A stretch of 64,000 nt of DNA from NCBI RefSeq assembly GCF_000320405.1, contig NZ_KB291607.1:86230-150229 (forward strand), read 5' to 3'. The position numbers were made by a program, and so were the translations under genes. Positions 1 through 9,919 of the stretch are shown piece by piece. Position 1 is the first letter of the stretch, and the number at the start of each line of letters is the position of its first letter. The notes below the pieces were generated by a model. It ran no database searches and was not told where the DNA came from. It was given only the letters and a program-made list of their open reading frames with translations. This stretch comes from Clostridium celatum DSM 1785 (GTDB lineage Bacteria > Bacillota > Clostridia > Clostridiales > Clostridiaceae).

Positions 1-1320
1 TATCATTACATTTATAATTTCTCTCCAATATCTCTTCATATCTAGCTTAATATTTAACATATAATATAGATTATTTAATATAGCATTTATAATCATACCA
101 ATTGCAGTGCCTAAGGCACATCCAATTACCCCTAGATATTTTACCAAAATTAAAGTTAATACTAAGTTTACTATAGCTACTCCTAAATATATAAGTGATT
201 TAATTTTATGCTTATTCATTGCTTCTAGCATAGTAGCAAATAATGTTTGTATTATTGATATAATTTGAGGAATCATAACGATTAAAGCAATATAATATGA
301 TTCCTTATATTCATATCCAGCCCATCTCATAATAAACTCTTGTCCTACAAGAATGAATCCAGAAAGAATAAAAAATGCTATATACGATTGTATTCTCGAT
401 ACCTTAATTAATATATTCATTAACTCTTCTTTATTATCTTCATTAACAGTAAGCTTTGTTAATTTAGGTAAAAACATATTACTTATTACTCCTGAAAATG
501 AAGTAAAATAATCATTAAACTGTATTCCTATAGAATATATTGCTATAGGAATTGAACCTGCAACCATACCTAAAATAAATTGATCCGTACTCCAATAAAT
601 CCTATATGCAACTACAGCTAAAAATACATAAAATGAATATTTAAATATTTCCTTATATAACTCCTTATTAAATCCACTAAATTTAATTTTTATTTTTAAT
701 ACTTTAAAACAATAAATTACATTAATAATACCTAAAATTACATTGAAAATTGTTGATGCCATTATCATTCCTATAGCTTTATATCCTAATAGTAAAACTG
801 ATATCATTATTATTGGATTTAATATAGTTCTTATAAATGCTAAACATTTCACATATACAAATCTTTCATATGCCATTATTATTCCGTTAAATACATTTAA
901 AGGAAATGCTAAAACTAAATTTATCAAAGCCATAAAAAACATTACTTTTATCCTTGCTATTTCTTCTAATGTTAATCCCTTACCAAAGATACTTCCTAGG
1001 TTCAGGTAAACTATTAATCCAATTATTAAACCAATCACTGAAATTATTGTATATAGAATCAAAAACATTCCATTTATTTTTTCTAAGCTCTCTTCATCAT
1101 TATTAGCTATAAACTTAGAATTATATCTAATAACTGCATTGCCTATTCCCATATCAAGTAGATATATATAAGAAATTATTGTATTTACTAATGTAAATAA
1201 TCCATATTCTCCTGTACCTAATGTAGTTAGCATAAATGGAGTATATAAAAGTGATATAACATTTCCAGCTATCAATGTTATATACGATATTATGGTTGCC
1301 AATTTAATGTTATTTTTCAT
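1..1320 (-). CDS. Wzx-type polysaccharide flippase (partial, runs off the left edge)
   Basis: Reading leftward from the ATG at 1320, the frame is open for 440 codons to the first base of the window, so the C-terminal end is missing (family members are usually about 470-500 aa). The protein is strongly hydrophobic with many membrane segments. Its N-terminus (MKNNIKLATIISYITLIAGN) and the later KYSFYVFLAVVAYRIYWSTD segment resemble MATE/MOP-superfamily oligosaccharide flippases, which move undecaprenyl-linked repeat units across the membrane. It is the last gene seen of the capsule operon, 23 bp after a pyruvyl transferase. Family assignment is confident; the transported unit is unknown. Confidence 0.85.
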   Translation of the reverse strand, partial: MKNNIKLATIISYITLIAGNVISLLYTPFMLTTLGTGEYGLFTLVNTIISYIYLLDMGIGNAVIRYNSKFIANNDEESLEKINGMFLILYTIISVIGLIIGLIVYLNLGSIFGKGLTLEEIARIKVMFFMALINLVLAFPLNVFNGIIMAYERFVYVKCLAFIRTILNPIIMISVLLLGYKAIGMIMASTIFNVILGIINVIYCFKVLKIKIKFSGFNKELYKEIFKYSFYVFLAVVAYRIYWSTDQFILGMVAGSIPIAIYSIGIQFNDYFTSFSGVISNMFLPKLTKLTVNEDNKEELMNILIKVSRIQSYIAFFILSGFILVGQEFIMRWAGYEYKESYYIALIVMIPQIISIIQTLFATMLEAMNKHKIKSLIYLGVAIVNLVLTLILVKYLGVIGCALGTAIGMIINAILNNLYYMLNIKLDMKRYWREIINVMI

Positions 1321-1343
1321 AACTTCACCTACTCATACATTCC

Positions 1344-2411
1344 TTAAGACAGACTATTTATTAACTTTTTAAAATAAATACTTTCAAAGTCTATATTTGT
1401 CTTTTCATTTAAATTTATAAGTTCCATACCTAATTGCTTAATTAAGTTAGTATCTAATTTTTCAACAAATTTAATATAATTTAAATCTTTAATCCATTCA
1501 TAAGTACCTGTAATTTTATAATCCAATGATTTTGTAACAATGCATGGTGTTTTGGTTATTGCAGCAAATAACATTCCATGTAATCTATCTGTTATAACTA
1601 CCTTACACCTTAAAAACTCATTAAGCATTTTTCTTAATTCATTTTCTCTATTGTCAGCAGTAATACTTATGTTTATTACAGTATCATAAGCAAATACATT
1701 TTCAAAAGCTCTGTCTAATTCATTAAATAATCTGCTTTTATCCACATCTATAATACTTTCTTTATCATTTCTTAAGCACAACATAACCTTAGTTCTTTCA
1801 TAATCATTAAATTTTATATTGTTATATAAAGAAAGAACTATATCTGGATTTATTAAAACTCTACAATTGTTAAATTCTTTTTTCATTATTTTATAAGAAT
1901 TTTCTTCTCTCGCTATTAAGGTTAAATTTTTATGATTGTTATATATCCTTTTACTCTTTTTCAATTCATGTATTCCATTTTTATCCTTAGTAAAATCTAT
2001 TGTTTGTGGCATAGATATAATCTTATTATTATGAAAGGTTTTTATTACTAGACGCCTTCCAACCTCTTCACTTACCCAGATATTCCCCATATTCCCGCCA
2101 CCAATAAGTACTATTAAATCATCATCATTTATTTCATATTTCAATGCTTTTGCATACTTATAAAACTCATTGCTATTTACTTCTATTAATTTATATTCAC
2201 TAAAATATTTTCTTAGCAGCTTATTAGTTGCATATATAATAGCTTGATCTCCCATATTTCCATATACAGGTGTAATAGCATGAATAATTTTTTTTTCATT
2301 TTTATATTTTTTAAATTTTTTATAATATATAAAGCTAAAAGTATACTTAATCCTATTAATAAATTTCTCTCCACATAAATTAACTATTATATTTTTTGAA
2401 AGCATTGGCAT
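1344..2411 (-). CDS. Polysaccharide pyruvyl transferase family protein (copy 2)
   Basis: 355 aa. Family hallmarks are a GNMGDQAI motif near residue 50, GGGNMGN near 105, and a C-terminal RLHGMLFAAITKTPC block, as in CsaB/WcaK-type pyruvyl transferases that add ketal-pyruvate from phosphoenolpyruvate to a sugar. It is clearly paralogous to the preceding gene (2444-3553), sharing the same motifs in the same order and the KSLDxKxxGTYxWIKxLNYIKF stretch. It is co-directional with the capsule genes and 32 bp downstream of its paralogue. An alternative start two codons downstream is possible. The acceptor sugar cannot be deduced. Confidence 0.85.
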   Translation of the reverse strand: MPMLSKNIIVNLCGEKFINRIKYTFSFIYYKKFKKYKNEKKIIHAITPVYGNMGDQAIIYATNKLLRKYFSEYKLIEVNSNEFYKYAKALKYEINDDDLIVLIGGGNMGNIWVSEEVGRRLVIKTFHNNKIISMPQTIDFTKDKNGIHELKKSKRIYNNHKNLTLIAREENSYKIMKKEFNNCRVLINPDIVLSLYNNIKFNDYERTKVMLCLRNDKESIIDVDKSRLFNELDRAFENVFAYDTVINISITADNRENELRKMLNEFLRCKVVITDRLHGMLFAAITKTPCIVTKSLDYKITGTYEWIKDLNYIKFVEKLDTNLIKQLGMELINLNEKTNIDFESIYFKKLINSLS

Positions 2412-2443
2412 AAGTAATCGCCTCGTATTTCATTTATTAAAGT

Positions 2444-3553
2444 TTAAATAACATTCTCTTTTAATTTTTCAAAATAAATCTCTTTAAAATTTATTTCATT
2501 AACTTTTTCTAGGTTAAGAAAATTATCAATTATATTCTCTATTTTTTCAAATTCTAAATCATCAATCATCTTTATATAATTTAAATTTTTAATCCATTTA
2601 TAAGTTCCTGGAACTTTATGATCTAATGATTTAGTAATTATACATGGAGTTTTTGTAATAACAGCAAAAACCATTCCATGTAATCTGTCTGTTATAACAA
2701 CCTTAGCACTTAAAAATTTATTGAGCATGTCCTTAACCTCGTTTTCTCTTATTTCTTTGGTAACTAATTTATTTACAACTGTATCATAATGAAATGTATG
2801 TTTATATTTTTTATCAATCATTTCAATAAGTTCATATCTCTTATGTGCTATTAGGCTTTCTTTATCTTTTCTTAAGCATGTCATTATATTTTTTCTCTTA
2901 TGACAATTATTCTTATATATATCATGTAGATATAAGACAATGTCTGGGTTTAATAAAATTTTATTATTCCGTAGCTCCTCTTTCATAATTTTATATGAAG
3001 TTTCTTCTCTCGCTATAATTGTTAAATCTTGATGTGAATTATATATTTTTTTTGTTTTTTCTAACTCCCTTATCCCTTCATCATCATTAGTAAAACTCAT
3101 AGTTTGTGTCATTGATATAATTTTATTTTTAGGGAAATTTTTTATTATAAATCTTCTTGATTTTTCTTCCTCAATATAAAGATTTCCCATATTGCCACCA
3201 CCATGTAGTACTATTAAATCATCTTTGTTTAATACCTTATTTATTGCCTTTCCATAAGTATATATATCGTTACTATTAACTTCTATAACTTCATAATCTA
3301 TAAAATTTTCTTTTAAAAACTTTATCGTTGCAACTGCAATGGCCTGATCTCCTATATTTCCATGCAATGGTGTTAATGCATATATTATTTTTTTAGTGTC
3401 CTTATATTTTTTAAATTTATTATAATGTCTGAAACTAAAAAGATACTTTATTGCATTTACTTTATCTCCACCTATTAAATTTGCTATAAAAATCTTAATT
3501 TTTATCAAAATAAAATATCTCCTCATCAAATATTTATATATATTAAACCTCAC
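2444..3553 (-). CDS. Polysaccharide pyruvyl transferase family protein (copy 1)
   Basis: 369 aa. It has the same family motifs as its downstream neighbour: GNIGDQAIAVAT, HGGGNMGN and the conserved RLHGMVFAVITKTPCI near the C-terminus. The N-terminal ~30 residues are basic and hydrophobic and may be an over-long start; in-frame ATGs occur about 10 codons in. The 5' end overlaps the stop of the upstream GT2 gene by about 10 nt, which suggests translational coupling. Two adjacent copies imply either two pyruvylated positions or divergence after duplication. Function is predicted from family membership only. Confidence 0.85.
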   Translation of the reverse strand: MRFNIYKYLMRRYFILIKIKIFIANLIGGDKVNAIKYLFSFRHYNKFKKYKDTKKIIYALTPLHGNIGDQAIAVATIKFLKENFIDYEVIEVNSNDIYTYGKAINKVLNKDDLIVLHGGGNMGNLYIEEEKSRRFIIKNFPKNKIISMTQTMSFTNDDEGIRELEKTKKIYNSHQDLTIIAREETSYKIMKEELRNNKILLNPDIVLYLHDIYKNNCHKRKNIMTCLRKDKESLIAHKRYELIEMIDKKYKHTFHYDTVVNKLVTKEIRENEVKDMLNKFLSAKVVITDRLHGMVFAVITKTPCIITKSLDHKVPGTYKWIKNLNYIKMIDDLEFEKIENIIDNFLNLEKVNEINFKEIYFEKLKENVI

Positions 3554-4523
3554 TTACATTATTAGAGATACTACCAATACTCTTAAATTTTCTATATATT
3601 GATTCTATTTTTATATATAAAGGTATATTAATATCAATTAATTTACTTCTAATTTTTAATCCCTTTGAAAGTGAATTTTCATTAATTATTTCTTTTACCT
3701 CATTATCAATATTAGTAAATTTATAATCATATATAGTATTTATAGCCATTCTAGATATATATTTTTTTAACTCTTCTTGTAACTCTTTATTTTCTATCTT
3801 ACTAGCAACCTTATCCAAGTCTAAACAAATATTAATTAAATCATTACCCCTTTTAGTGTTTAACCCTGAATTCATTATTGAACCACTTCTTTGTCTATAT
3901 ACATAAAAATCTTTTTTATAAATTGATACATTATTTGCTTTTAATAATACTCTTGGGGTAAATTCTTGATCTTCATGATATATACCTTTTTTAAAAAACA
4001 ATTTATTATCTATTAATAAATTTCTTTTAAAAATATATAACCATACTGGTGAGTACATTCTAAATTCCCGTAATGATTTTAATAAAAATTCTCTTGCATC
4101 TATAGAGCTACCATTTAATGCACTGCTTTCTCTTTTCATAGGATATTTATTATCATCTGAGTAATACCAAATACAATTTCCCTCAACAATATCACTATTA
4201 TTTTTAATGGCCATATCATACATTTCTTCATAGGCAGTATCAAATGCTATATAATCATCACTATCAACAAATGCTACATAGTCTCCTTGAGCTACTTTTA
4301 ATCCATTATTTCTAGCTGATGATAATCCAGAATTTTCTTGATTAATAATCTTAATTCTATCATCATTTATTTTTTCAATTTTTTCTATACTATTATCTTG
4401 TGTTCCATCATTTACAATAATTATTTCTATATCATTAATAGTTTGATTACATAAAGATTTAACACATTGCTCTACGTAATCTTCAACATCATAAACTGGA
4501 ACTATAAAACTTAGCTTTATCAT
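3543..4523 (-). CDS. Glycosyltransferase family 2 protein
   Basis: 326 aa with a GT-A fold. The N-terminus LSFIVPVYDVEDYVEQCV, the IVNDGTQDNS nucleotide-binding segment, GLSSARNNGL, and the DSDDY metal-binding DxD-type motif near residue 87 are all present. A further acidic block, HEDQEFTPRV near residue 183, fits the usual catalytic-base region. No membrane segment is seen, so it acts at the cytoplasmic face on the lipid-linked repeat unit. Donor and acceptor are unknown. It belongs to the capsule operon and overlaps the next gene. Confidence 0.9.
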   Translation of the reverse strand: MIKLSFIVPVYDVEDYVEQCVKSLCNQTINDIEIIIVNDGTQDNSIEKIEKINDDRIKIINQENSGLSSARNNGLKVAQGDYVAFVDSDDYIAFDTAYEEMYDMAIKNNSDIVEGNCIWYYSDDNKYPMKRESSALNGSSIDAREFLLKSLREFRMYSPVWLYIFKRNLLIDNKLFFKKGIYHEDQEFTPRVLLKANNVSIYKKDFYVYRQRSGSIMNSGLNTKRGNDLINICLDLDKVASKIENKELQEELKKYISRMAINTIYDYKFTNIDNEVKEIINENSLSKGLKIRSKLIDINIPLYIKIESIYRKFKSIGSISNNVSEV

Positions 4524-4574
4524 TTTACTCCTTTTTGAATTTAATACTTTTTTTACATTAATCTTTAAATTTTT

Positions 4575-5714
4575 TTACTTAGTTTTATTCTTTTTAGATA
4601 ATATTATCTCCTTAATATTATTAGCAATATTGTAAGCATCTTGTAAATTTAACTGACCATAAATAGGTAAAGTTAAAACTCTATCAGATACATATTTAGC
4701 AACATTTAAATTATTACTATTATATTTTCCTTTATAACATTCTAATTCCGGTATCATTGGATAAAAATACTTTCTAGTATAAATATTATATTCTTTCAAA
4801 GATTCATGTAATTCATCTCTTGTTATTCCTGTACATTCCTCATCAACTAATATAGGAAAGTATGAATAATTATGCTTTATTCCTTCCTTGTCATTCAAAT
4901 AATAAACCCCTTCAACCTCTTCTAGTTGTTCTCTATATATTCTAGCTACCTCTTTTCTATTTTTTATTTGCTCATCAACATACTTTAAATTACATAATCC
5001 CATTGCAGCTTGAAACTCATTCATTTTTGCATTTAATCCAACTACTTCTACTTCATCATTGCTTATATAGCCAAAATTTTTCAAGCTTCTAAGCCTTTCT
5101 TCTAAATCACTATTATTGTACGCTAATATTCCGCCCTCAATTGAGTTATATACTTTTGTTGCATGTAATGAAAACATTGAAATGTCCCCAAAGTTACCAA
5201 TTCCTATTCCACCTATTTCCACTCCAAATACATGAGCTGCATCATATATTACTTTTAAGTTATGATCCTTAGCTATTTTTTCTATTTTTTCTACATCACA
5301 AGGATATCCAAATACATGAACTGGTATTATAGCCGAAGTCTTATCTGTGATTAATTCTTCAATTTTATCAACATCAATAGTGAAATCTTCTTTATTTATA
5401 TCGCAAAAGACAGGTTTTAAGTTGTTCAACACAATTGCATGAGTTGTTGATGGAAATGTAAATGGTGTTGTTATTACTTCACCTTTAATATTTAGCGCTT
5501 TTATTGCTATATCTAATGATAGATGTCCATTAGTAAATAATGTTGCATTATTTACTCCTAAATAATTAGCTATTTTATTCTCTAGTTCATTGTGTAGACA
5601 TCCATTATTAGTTATCCAATTAGTTGACCACATACTTTGTATCTTTTCTATATATTCTTTAAATGGTGGTAAAAATGCCTTTGTAACTTGAATGGGCTCT
5701 TTAAAATAATACAT
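4575..5714 (-). CDS. DegT/DnrJ/EryC1/StrS aminotransferase (VioA/FdtB-like)
   Basis: 379 aa, PLP fold type I sugar aminotransferase. The LFTNGHLSLDIAI segment, the D of IYDAAHVFG (PLP ring nitrogen) and the Schiff-base lysine in SLHATKVYNSIEGG are visible. Such enzymes put an amino group on a nucleotide-linked keto-sugar; the NGHLxL subtype resembles dTDP-4-keto-6-deoxyhexose aminotransferases such as VioA. No dedicated dehydratase sits beside it. It either shares the product of the PglF-like dehydratase at 16011 or uses a dTDP-sugar made elsewhere. This is the second aminotransferase of the operon. Confidence 0.85.
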   Translation of the reverse strand: MYYFKEPIQVTKAFLPPFKEYIEKIQSMWSTNWITNNGCLHNELENKIANYLGVNNATLFTNGHLSLDIAIKALNIKGEVITTPFTFPSTTHAIVLNNLKPVFCDINKEDFTIDVDKIEELITDKTSAIIPVHVFGYPCDVEKIEKIAKDHNLKVIYDAAHVFGVEIGGIGIGNFGDISMFSLHATKVYNSIEGGILAYNNSDLEERLRSLKNFGYISNDEVEVVGLNAKMNEFQAAMGLCNLKYVDEQIKNRKEVARIYREQLEEVEGVYYLNDKEGIKHNYSYFPILVDEECTGITRDELHESLKEYNIYTRKYFYPMIPELECYKGKYNSNNLNVAKYVSDRVLTLPIYGQLNLQDAYNIANNIKEIILSKKNKTK

Positions 5715-5743
5715 ATTAGCCCCCCAAATTTTAATTCTATCTT

Positions 5744-6661
5744 TTAAAATACCCCAAACATCCTCTTAGGAACTTTCATTATAATTGTATCTAAATTTTT
5801 TATAAAAAATATAAGCTTCTCTACTAATGAATACTCTTCAAACCTATATCCTCTTTCATATCTCCACATTGCATTTTTATATGCCCAATATCCTAATTGC
5901 TTTTTATAAGGAATAATTTCTTTTTTATAACATTTTATTGTGTCATTAAAGAATATATTATTTTGCTTCTTATTTATGCTTACTCCCCTTCCAAATCTAT
6001 ATTTAATAGTTATAGTATCTAAATAATCTATTTTACATCCTAATCTAACTACTTTTAAAAACATAGTCCAATCATCTAAATGCATATAATCTTCATCATA
6101 TACACCATATAACTCAAAAACCTTTCTATTAAATAAAACTGCTGGATTTGGTATAACATCTTCTATTGCTAATTTTTTAAAAAATATTTCTGGATTTTTT
6201 CCCAATGGTAAATATCTTCTAAAATATTTTATTTTTTTATTAGCTATAGGTAACTGATTCATATTTTCATCACAAAATAGCATATTTCCTGTTACTATTA
6301 GGCTGTCATTTTCCTTCATGAAATTAACCAATTCAGATAGCGATTTATTATTAAAGAATACATCATCACCATCTATAAATTTTATATATTTCCCATTTGA
6401 AAGTGATAATCCCTTATTATAATTTTTAACTACCCCTAGATTTTTATTATTACTATTTATAATTACATTTTTAATATTGTTTTTCTTTCTTTTATTTATA
6501 TATTCATAATAATAGTCATTTTTAAATTCCTTAGTTCCATCATCACTTATAATAATTTCTATATTATGATAATCTTGCTCCAATATAGAATCTATAGTTT
6601 CATTTAAAATATCTAGTTGATTATATGATAATATTATTACACTAACTAAATCATCCTTCAC
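5744..6661 (-). CDS. Glycosyltransferase family 2 protein
   Basis: 305 aa GT-A enzyme: VSVIILSYNQLDILNETI at the N-terminus, ISDDGTKE, GLSLSNGKYIKFIDGDDVFF with the DxD-type metal site, and HLDDWTMFLKVVRLG later, which fits the catalytic aspartates. It lies between the EpsG-like polymerase gene and the second DegT aminotransferase in the capsule operon and shares their orientation. The sugar transferred is unknown. No frameshift is seen. Confidence 0.88.
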   Translation of the reverse strand: MKDDLVSVIILSYNQLDILNETIDSILEQDYHNIEIIISDDGTKEFKNDYYYEYINKRKKNNIKNVIINSNNKNLGVVKNYNKGLSLSNGKYIKFIDGDDVFFNNKSLSELVNFMKENDSLIVTGNMLFCDENMNQLPIANKKIKYFRRYLPLGKNPEIFFKKLAIEDVIPNPAVLFNRKVFELYGVYDEDYMHLDDWTMFLKVVRLGCKIDYLDTITIKYRFGRGVSINKKQNNIFFNDTIKCYKKEIIPYKKQLGYWAYKNAMWRYERGYRFEEYSLVEKLIFFIKNLDTIIMKVPKRMFGVF

Positions 6662-6684
6662 TCTATCTCCCCCATACCTATTTA

Positions 6685-7740
6685 TTAAAAACCAATTTTA
6701 TATGGCAAGACTCCGTTCATATTTCCTTGCAAAGTTGTTTTATAAAACCATACAAATGATATAAACATAACTAGTAAGTATATGTTGTATCGTATTCTAT
6801 AATCCTTTATCACCGATATCATTCTTGGAATAAAAATAATTACGACAATATAAAAATATTCAGCTATTCTTGTAAAATTTGATATAATTGTTGATAAAAG
6901 AAAACATACGCATGCACAAAAAAGAAGATTTAAAAATACATTGTTTTCTGGATTTTCTTCTATTAATTTATCTTTCATCATAAATGCAATAATAAATATA
7001 AATACTGGAATAATAATTATTAATCCTATCCCTAATCCTTGCATTCCCCAGGCTACACTATCATAATCTGAATAAAATTTATTTCTCATAAAATATATTA
7101 TTTTATTAATTAATAATGATCCCGCGCATCCTAATACTATATATATACATATTTTTTTTACATTTAAATTAATTTTAGATATGAAATACATTGGGAAAAA
7201 TATAAGAGCCGACTTATGGATAAGAATAGCAAACAGAATAACTAGACAAAATCTTTTAAAGTCTTCATTTATTATATACTTTATGGATAATGTGCATATT
7301 GCAATAGCAATAAACTGTCTTTGAATATTCATAGCATCAAAATAAAAATTAAATGTTATTAATAAATAAACACTCAAAAGCATATTTGTTGAATATCTCT
7401 TTATAAAAATTATAAATAATATAATAGTTATAAAGCTAACTACTATAAATACCCACTGAGTATTGTTAGTAAAAAGAGCAATTATTTTATTTAGTAATGC
7501 ATATCCATAATCTTTATCTACGTAAGAATAATCAAAAAAATTATTGTTGGTATGTTGTCTAAATATAGCTTCATAATTTCTAAAATCTACACCTACATTT
7601 TTTCTAAATCCAGAAACTATAAATAATATGAGAAATGATATTGTTAAAAAAATATTATCAGCCGTTGCTTTATTTTTAAATATTATATATATATATATCC
7701 CTATTAATATTATTGATAATATCATTACTTCATAAACCAT
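6685..7740 (-). CDS. EpsG-family membrane protein, probable repeat-unit polymerase (Wzy role)
   Basis: 351 aa, almost entirely hydrophobic with roughly nine or ten membrane segments. EpsG-like features are an N-terminal helix, then GFRKNVGVDFRNYEAIF, DYGYALLN, and the conserved NIQRQFIAIAI in a loop and helix. EpsG/Wzy proteins join lipid-linked repeat units outside the membrane. It is the only candidate polymerase in the locus, which supports a Wzx/Wzy-type pathway together with the flippase at the left edge. The gene sits 2 bp from the upstream GT4 gene. Sequence conservation in this group is low, so the role rests on topology plus context. Confidence 0.75.
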   Translation of the reverse strand: MVYEVMILSIILIGIYIYIIFKNKATADNIFLTISFLILFIVSGFRKNVGVDFRNYEAIFRQHTNNNFFDYSYVDKDYGYALLNKIIALFTNNTQWVFIVVSFITIILFIIFIKRYSTNMLLSVYLLITFNFYFDAMNIQRQFIAIAICTLSIKYIINEDFKRFCLVILFAILIHKSALIFFPMYFISKINLNVKKICIYIVLGCAGSLLINKIIYFMRNKFYSDYDSVAWGMQGLGIGLIIIIPVFIFIIAFMMKDKLIEENPENNVFLNLLFCACVCFLLSTIISNFTRIAEYFYIVVIIFIPRMISVIKDYRIRYNIYLLVMFISFVWFYKTTLQGNMNGVLPYKIGF

Positions 7741-7742
7741 AC

Positions 7743-8873
7743 TTACTCTCCATTCTTAGTAATTTTAAAAATGAACTCCTCAAATTTATGGGCCATATCA
7801 ACAATCTCAAATCCATTTAATTTTATCTGTTCACTTCTATCCGTCCTTATATACTCCCTTTTAAAACTAACCACTTCATTTGCCCACTCCCTAGATGATT
7901 TTTCTAAGGATAAATATTTTAAATTATCTGTTACACAAGCTTCTTTTGGTACAGCATCTGAGACTATGCATTTTAATCCTGTAGCCTGTGCCTCAATTAA
8001 TACTATTCCTAAACCTTCATAATTAGATGGAAAAATAAATAAATCCATAATATTCAATAAATCAGGAATATCATCTCTATTTCCTAAAAAAATAACCTTT
8101 TCTTCTAATCCTAATTTTTTAACTTTATCAATAATTGTATTTTTTAATTTACCTTCCCCAATTAACATTAGAGTAGAGTTTGGTTTTATTTTAACTACAT
8201 CATTAAAAATATCTATAATAAAATTATGATTTTTTTGATAGTCAAATCTTCCTATATGTCCTATAACAAATTTATTTTGTAAATTATATTTTCTTTTTAG
8301 ATCTATTGATTTTTCTTCATCATATTTAAATCTGCTAGTATCAATAGCATTTGGTACTAATCTAACCTTGCCTTCTTCAATTATTTTTTTGCCAAATAGC
8401 CATTCTCCGGCTAATTTAGAGCACATAAAAAAATATGTTGCCTTTTTATTTATAACTCTTCTATTTAAACAATGAAGTATATAATATAATTTAGACATAT
8501 CTCCGCTATCTGAATTATGACTATGAACAATTTTTATCTTAATATCACTTATTAAAGACATTAAAAACGGAATATTATAATACAAGCAACTTAAATTGTA
8601 ATATACAATATCATAGGTATTCTTTCTCCTTAAAATATCATAGTATCCCTTTATATTTTTAAAAACATTCTCTTTTCTTGGAGTTATATAATATATCTCT
8701 CCTCCAAGCTCTCTAATTTCATCTTCATATTCACATTCATTACCACATACAATAAAATCTAACTGTATCTTCGATTCATCAATATTTCTATATAAATTCA
8801 TTAAATATTGCTGAACTCCACCTTTTCCTGGACACATCCCATCAACCAATATTCTTACTTTCTTATCTTGCAT
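7743..8873 (-). CDS. Glycosyltransferase family 4 protein (EpsF-like)
   Basis: 376 aa GT-B enzyme. The N-terminal half begins RILVDGMCPGKGGVQQYLMNL with the glycine-rich loop. The C-terminal half has VIGHIGRFDYQKNHNFIIDI, LMLIGEGKL, VIFLGNRDD and the donor-binding E-x7-E motif in FPSNYEGLGIVLIEAQATGL. It is a retaining glycosyltransferase acting on the cytoplasmic face. Start ATG at 8873; the stop nearly abuts the polymerase gene, so tight operon coupling is likely. Sugar specificity is not deducible. Confidence 0.9.
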   Translation of the reverse strand: MQDKKVRILVDGMCPGKGGVQQYLMNLYRNIDESKIQLDFIVCGNECEYEDEIRELGGEIYYITPRKENVFKNIKGYYDILRRKNTYDIVYYNLSCLYYNIPFLMSLISDIKIKIVHSHNSDSGDMSKLYYILHCLNRRVINKKATYFFMCSKLAGEWLFGKKIIEEGKVRLVPNAIDTSRFKYDEEKSIDLKRKYNLQNKFVIGHIGRFDYQKNHNFIIDIFNDVVKIKPNSTLMLIGEGKLKNTIIDKVKKLGLEEKVIFLGNRDDIPDLLNIMDLFIFPSNYEGLGIVLIEAQATGLKCIVSDAVPKEACVTDNLKYLSLEKSSREWANEVVSFKREYIRTDRSEQIKLNGFEIVDMAHKFEEFIFKITKNGE

Positions 8874-8896
8874 TTTCTCACCTTTTTATATTTTTT

Positions 8897-9919
8897 TTAC
8901 ATATATGCAATTTTAATAATTCTTTTAAGTCGCTCTATTAACTTCTTTTTATAAAATTGAAATCTACTTATAGGTGAATCATCATAAAAAGAGCTTTTTC
9001 TAAAATCTCCATATTTTCCTTGGTAAATACAAGCTTTTAAATATTGCCAGATACATACTTTATTAATTTCTTCACTTTCACTGCTTGTCCTAAGCTTATT
9101 TAAATATTCTTCTTTTGGTTTCAAATCAAACTTAAATGTTTTTAAGTTTTGAATCATTGATATTTCAAAGTGTAAATCCAGCTCTTCTTTAGATACTTTT
9201 ACATTTAAATTATTTAAGTAATCGTTAAAAATAGCTTTAAATACCTCTTCTCTCTGTTTCATATCTTTATTGGCTTTTCTTGTGATACTATTTTTTACTA
9301 TCCTATATTTAACTAAAGGTTTGTTAATGTTACTAACCTTATACTTTGGCATTATTTCTGCCCATAATCCAAAATCCTCTGCATATTTAAAATTTTCATT
9401 ATATCTAAAGTTATTTTCTTTTAATATACTACTCCTCATAATTACAGATGGATGTACAAATGAACAATCAAATATACTTGCTGCTTTTATTTCTTCATAA
9501 TTTTCTATACAATAGACATTTTTTCTTATAAATCCTACTTTATCTAAAAAAAAAGTAGCTGCAGTTCCACACATCGCAATTTCAGTATTTTTCTCCATGA
9601 ATTTAACTTGTTCACTTAATCTTGTTTTTCTTGAAAAATCATCTGAATCCATTCTTGCAATATACTTTCCCTTAGAATTTTCTATTCCCTTATTTAATGA
9701 ATAAATAAGTCCTTTATTTTTAATATTATCTAAAATAATTATTCTTTTATCTTTTTCCTTATATTCGTTCAATATTTTAAGACTTGAATCCGTAGATCCA
9801 TCATTAATAATAATAAATTCAAAATTAGAATAATCCTGACATAAAATACTTTCTATAGATGACTTTAAATATTTCTCACTGTTATAAACTGACATTACTA
9901 CACTTACTAATGGATTCAT
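8897..9919 (-). CDS. Glycosyltransferase family 2 protein
   Basis: 340 aa GT-A enzyme: VSVVMSVYNSEKYLKSSI, EFIIINDGSTDSS, NKGIENSKGKYIARMDSDD with the metal-binding DSDD, and EDFGLWAEI as a catalytic-base candidate. The start ATG at 9919 has an AGGAG site 6 nt upstream. The restored reading frame of the upstream GT4 gene ends at a TGA that overlaps this ATG as ATGA, the usual translational-coupling arrangement. Confidence 0.9.
   Translation of the reverse strand: MNPLVSVVMSVYNSEKYLKSSIESILCQDYSNFEFIIINDGSTDSSLKILNEYKEKDKRIIILDNIKNKGLIYSLNKGIENSKGKYIARMDSDDFSRKTRLSEQVKFMEKNTEIAMCGTAATFFLDKVGFIRKNVYCIENYEEIKAASIFDCSFVHPSVIMRSSILKENNFRYNENFKYAEDFGLWAEIMPKYKVSNINKPLVKYRIVKNSITRKANKDMKQREEVFKAIFNDYLNNLNVKVSKEELDLHFEISMIQNLKTFKFDLKPKEEYLNKLRTSSESEEINKVCIWQYLKACIYQGKYGDFRKSSFYDDSPISRFQFYKKKLIERLKRIIKIAYM

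Noticed and set aside
743..1009. 88-aa rightward ORF inside the flippase gene
   Set aside because: Opposite-strand shadow of the Wzx coding sequence, which is open across the whole stretch. The same reasoning removes the other antisense ORFs inside FtsH, LepB, ptsG, GH84, GH4, EIIC and the capsule genes.
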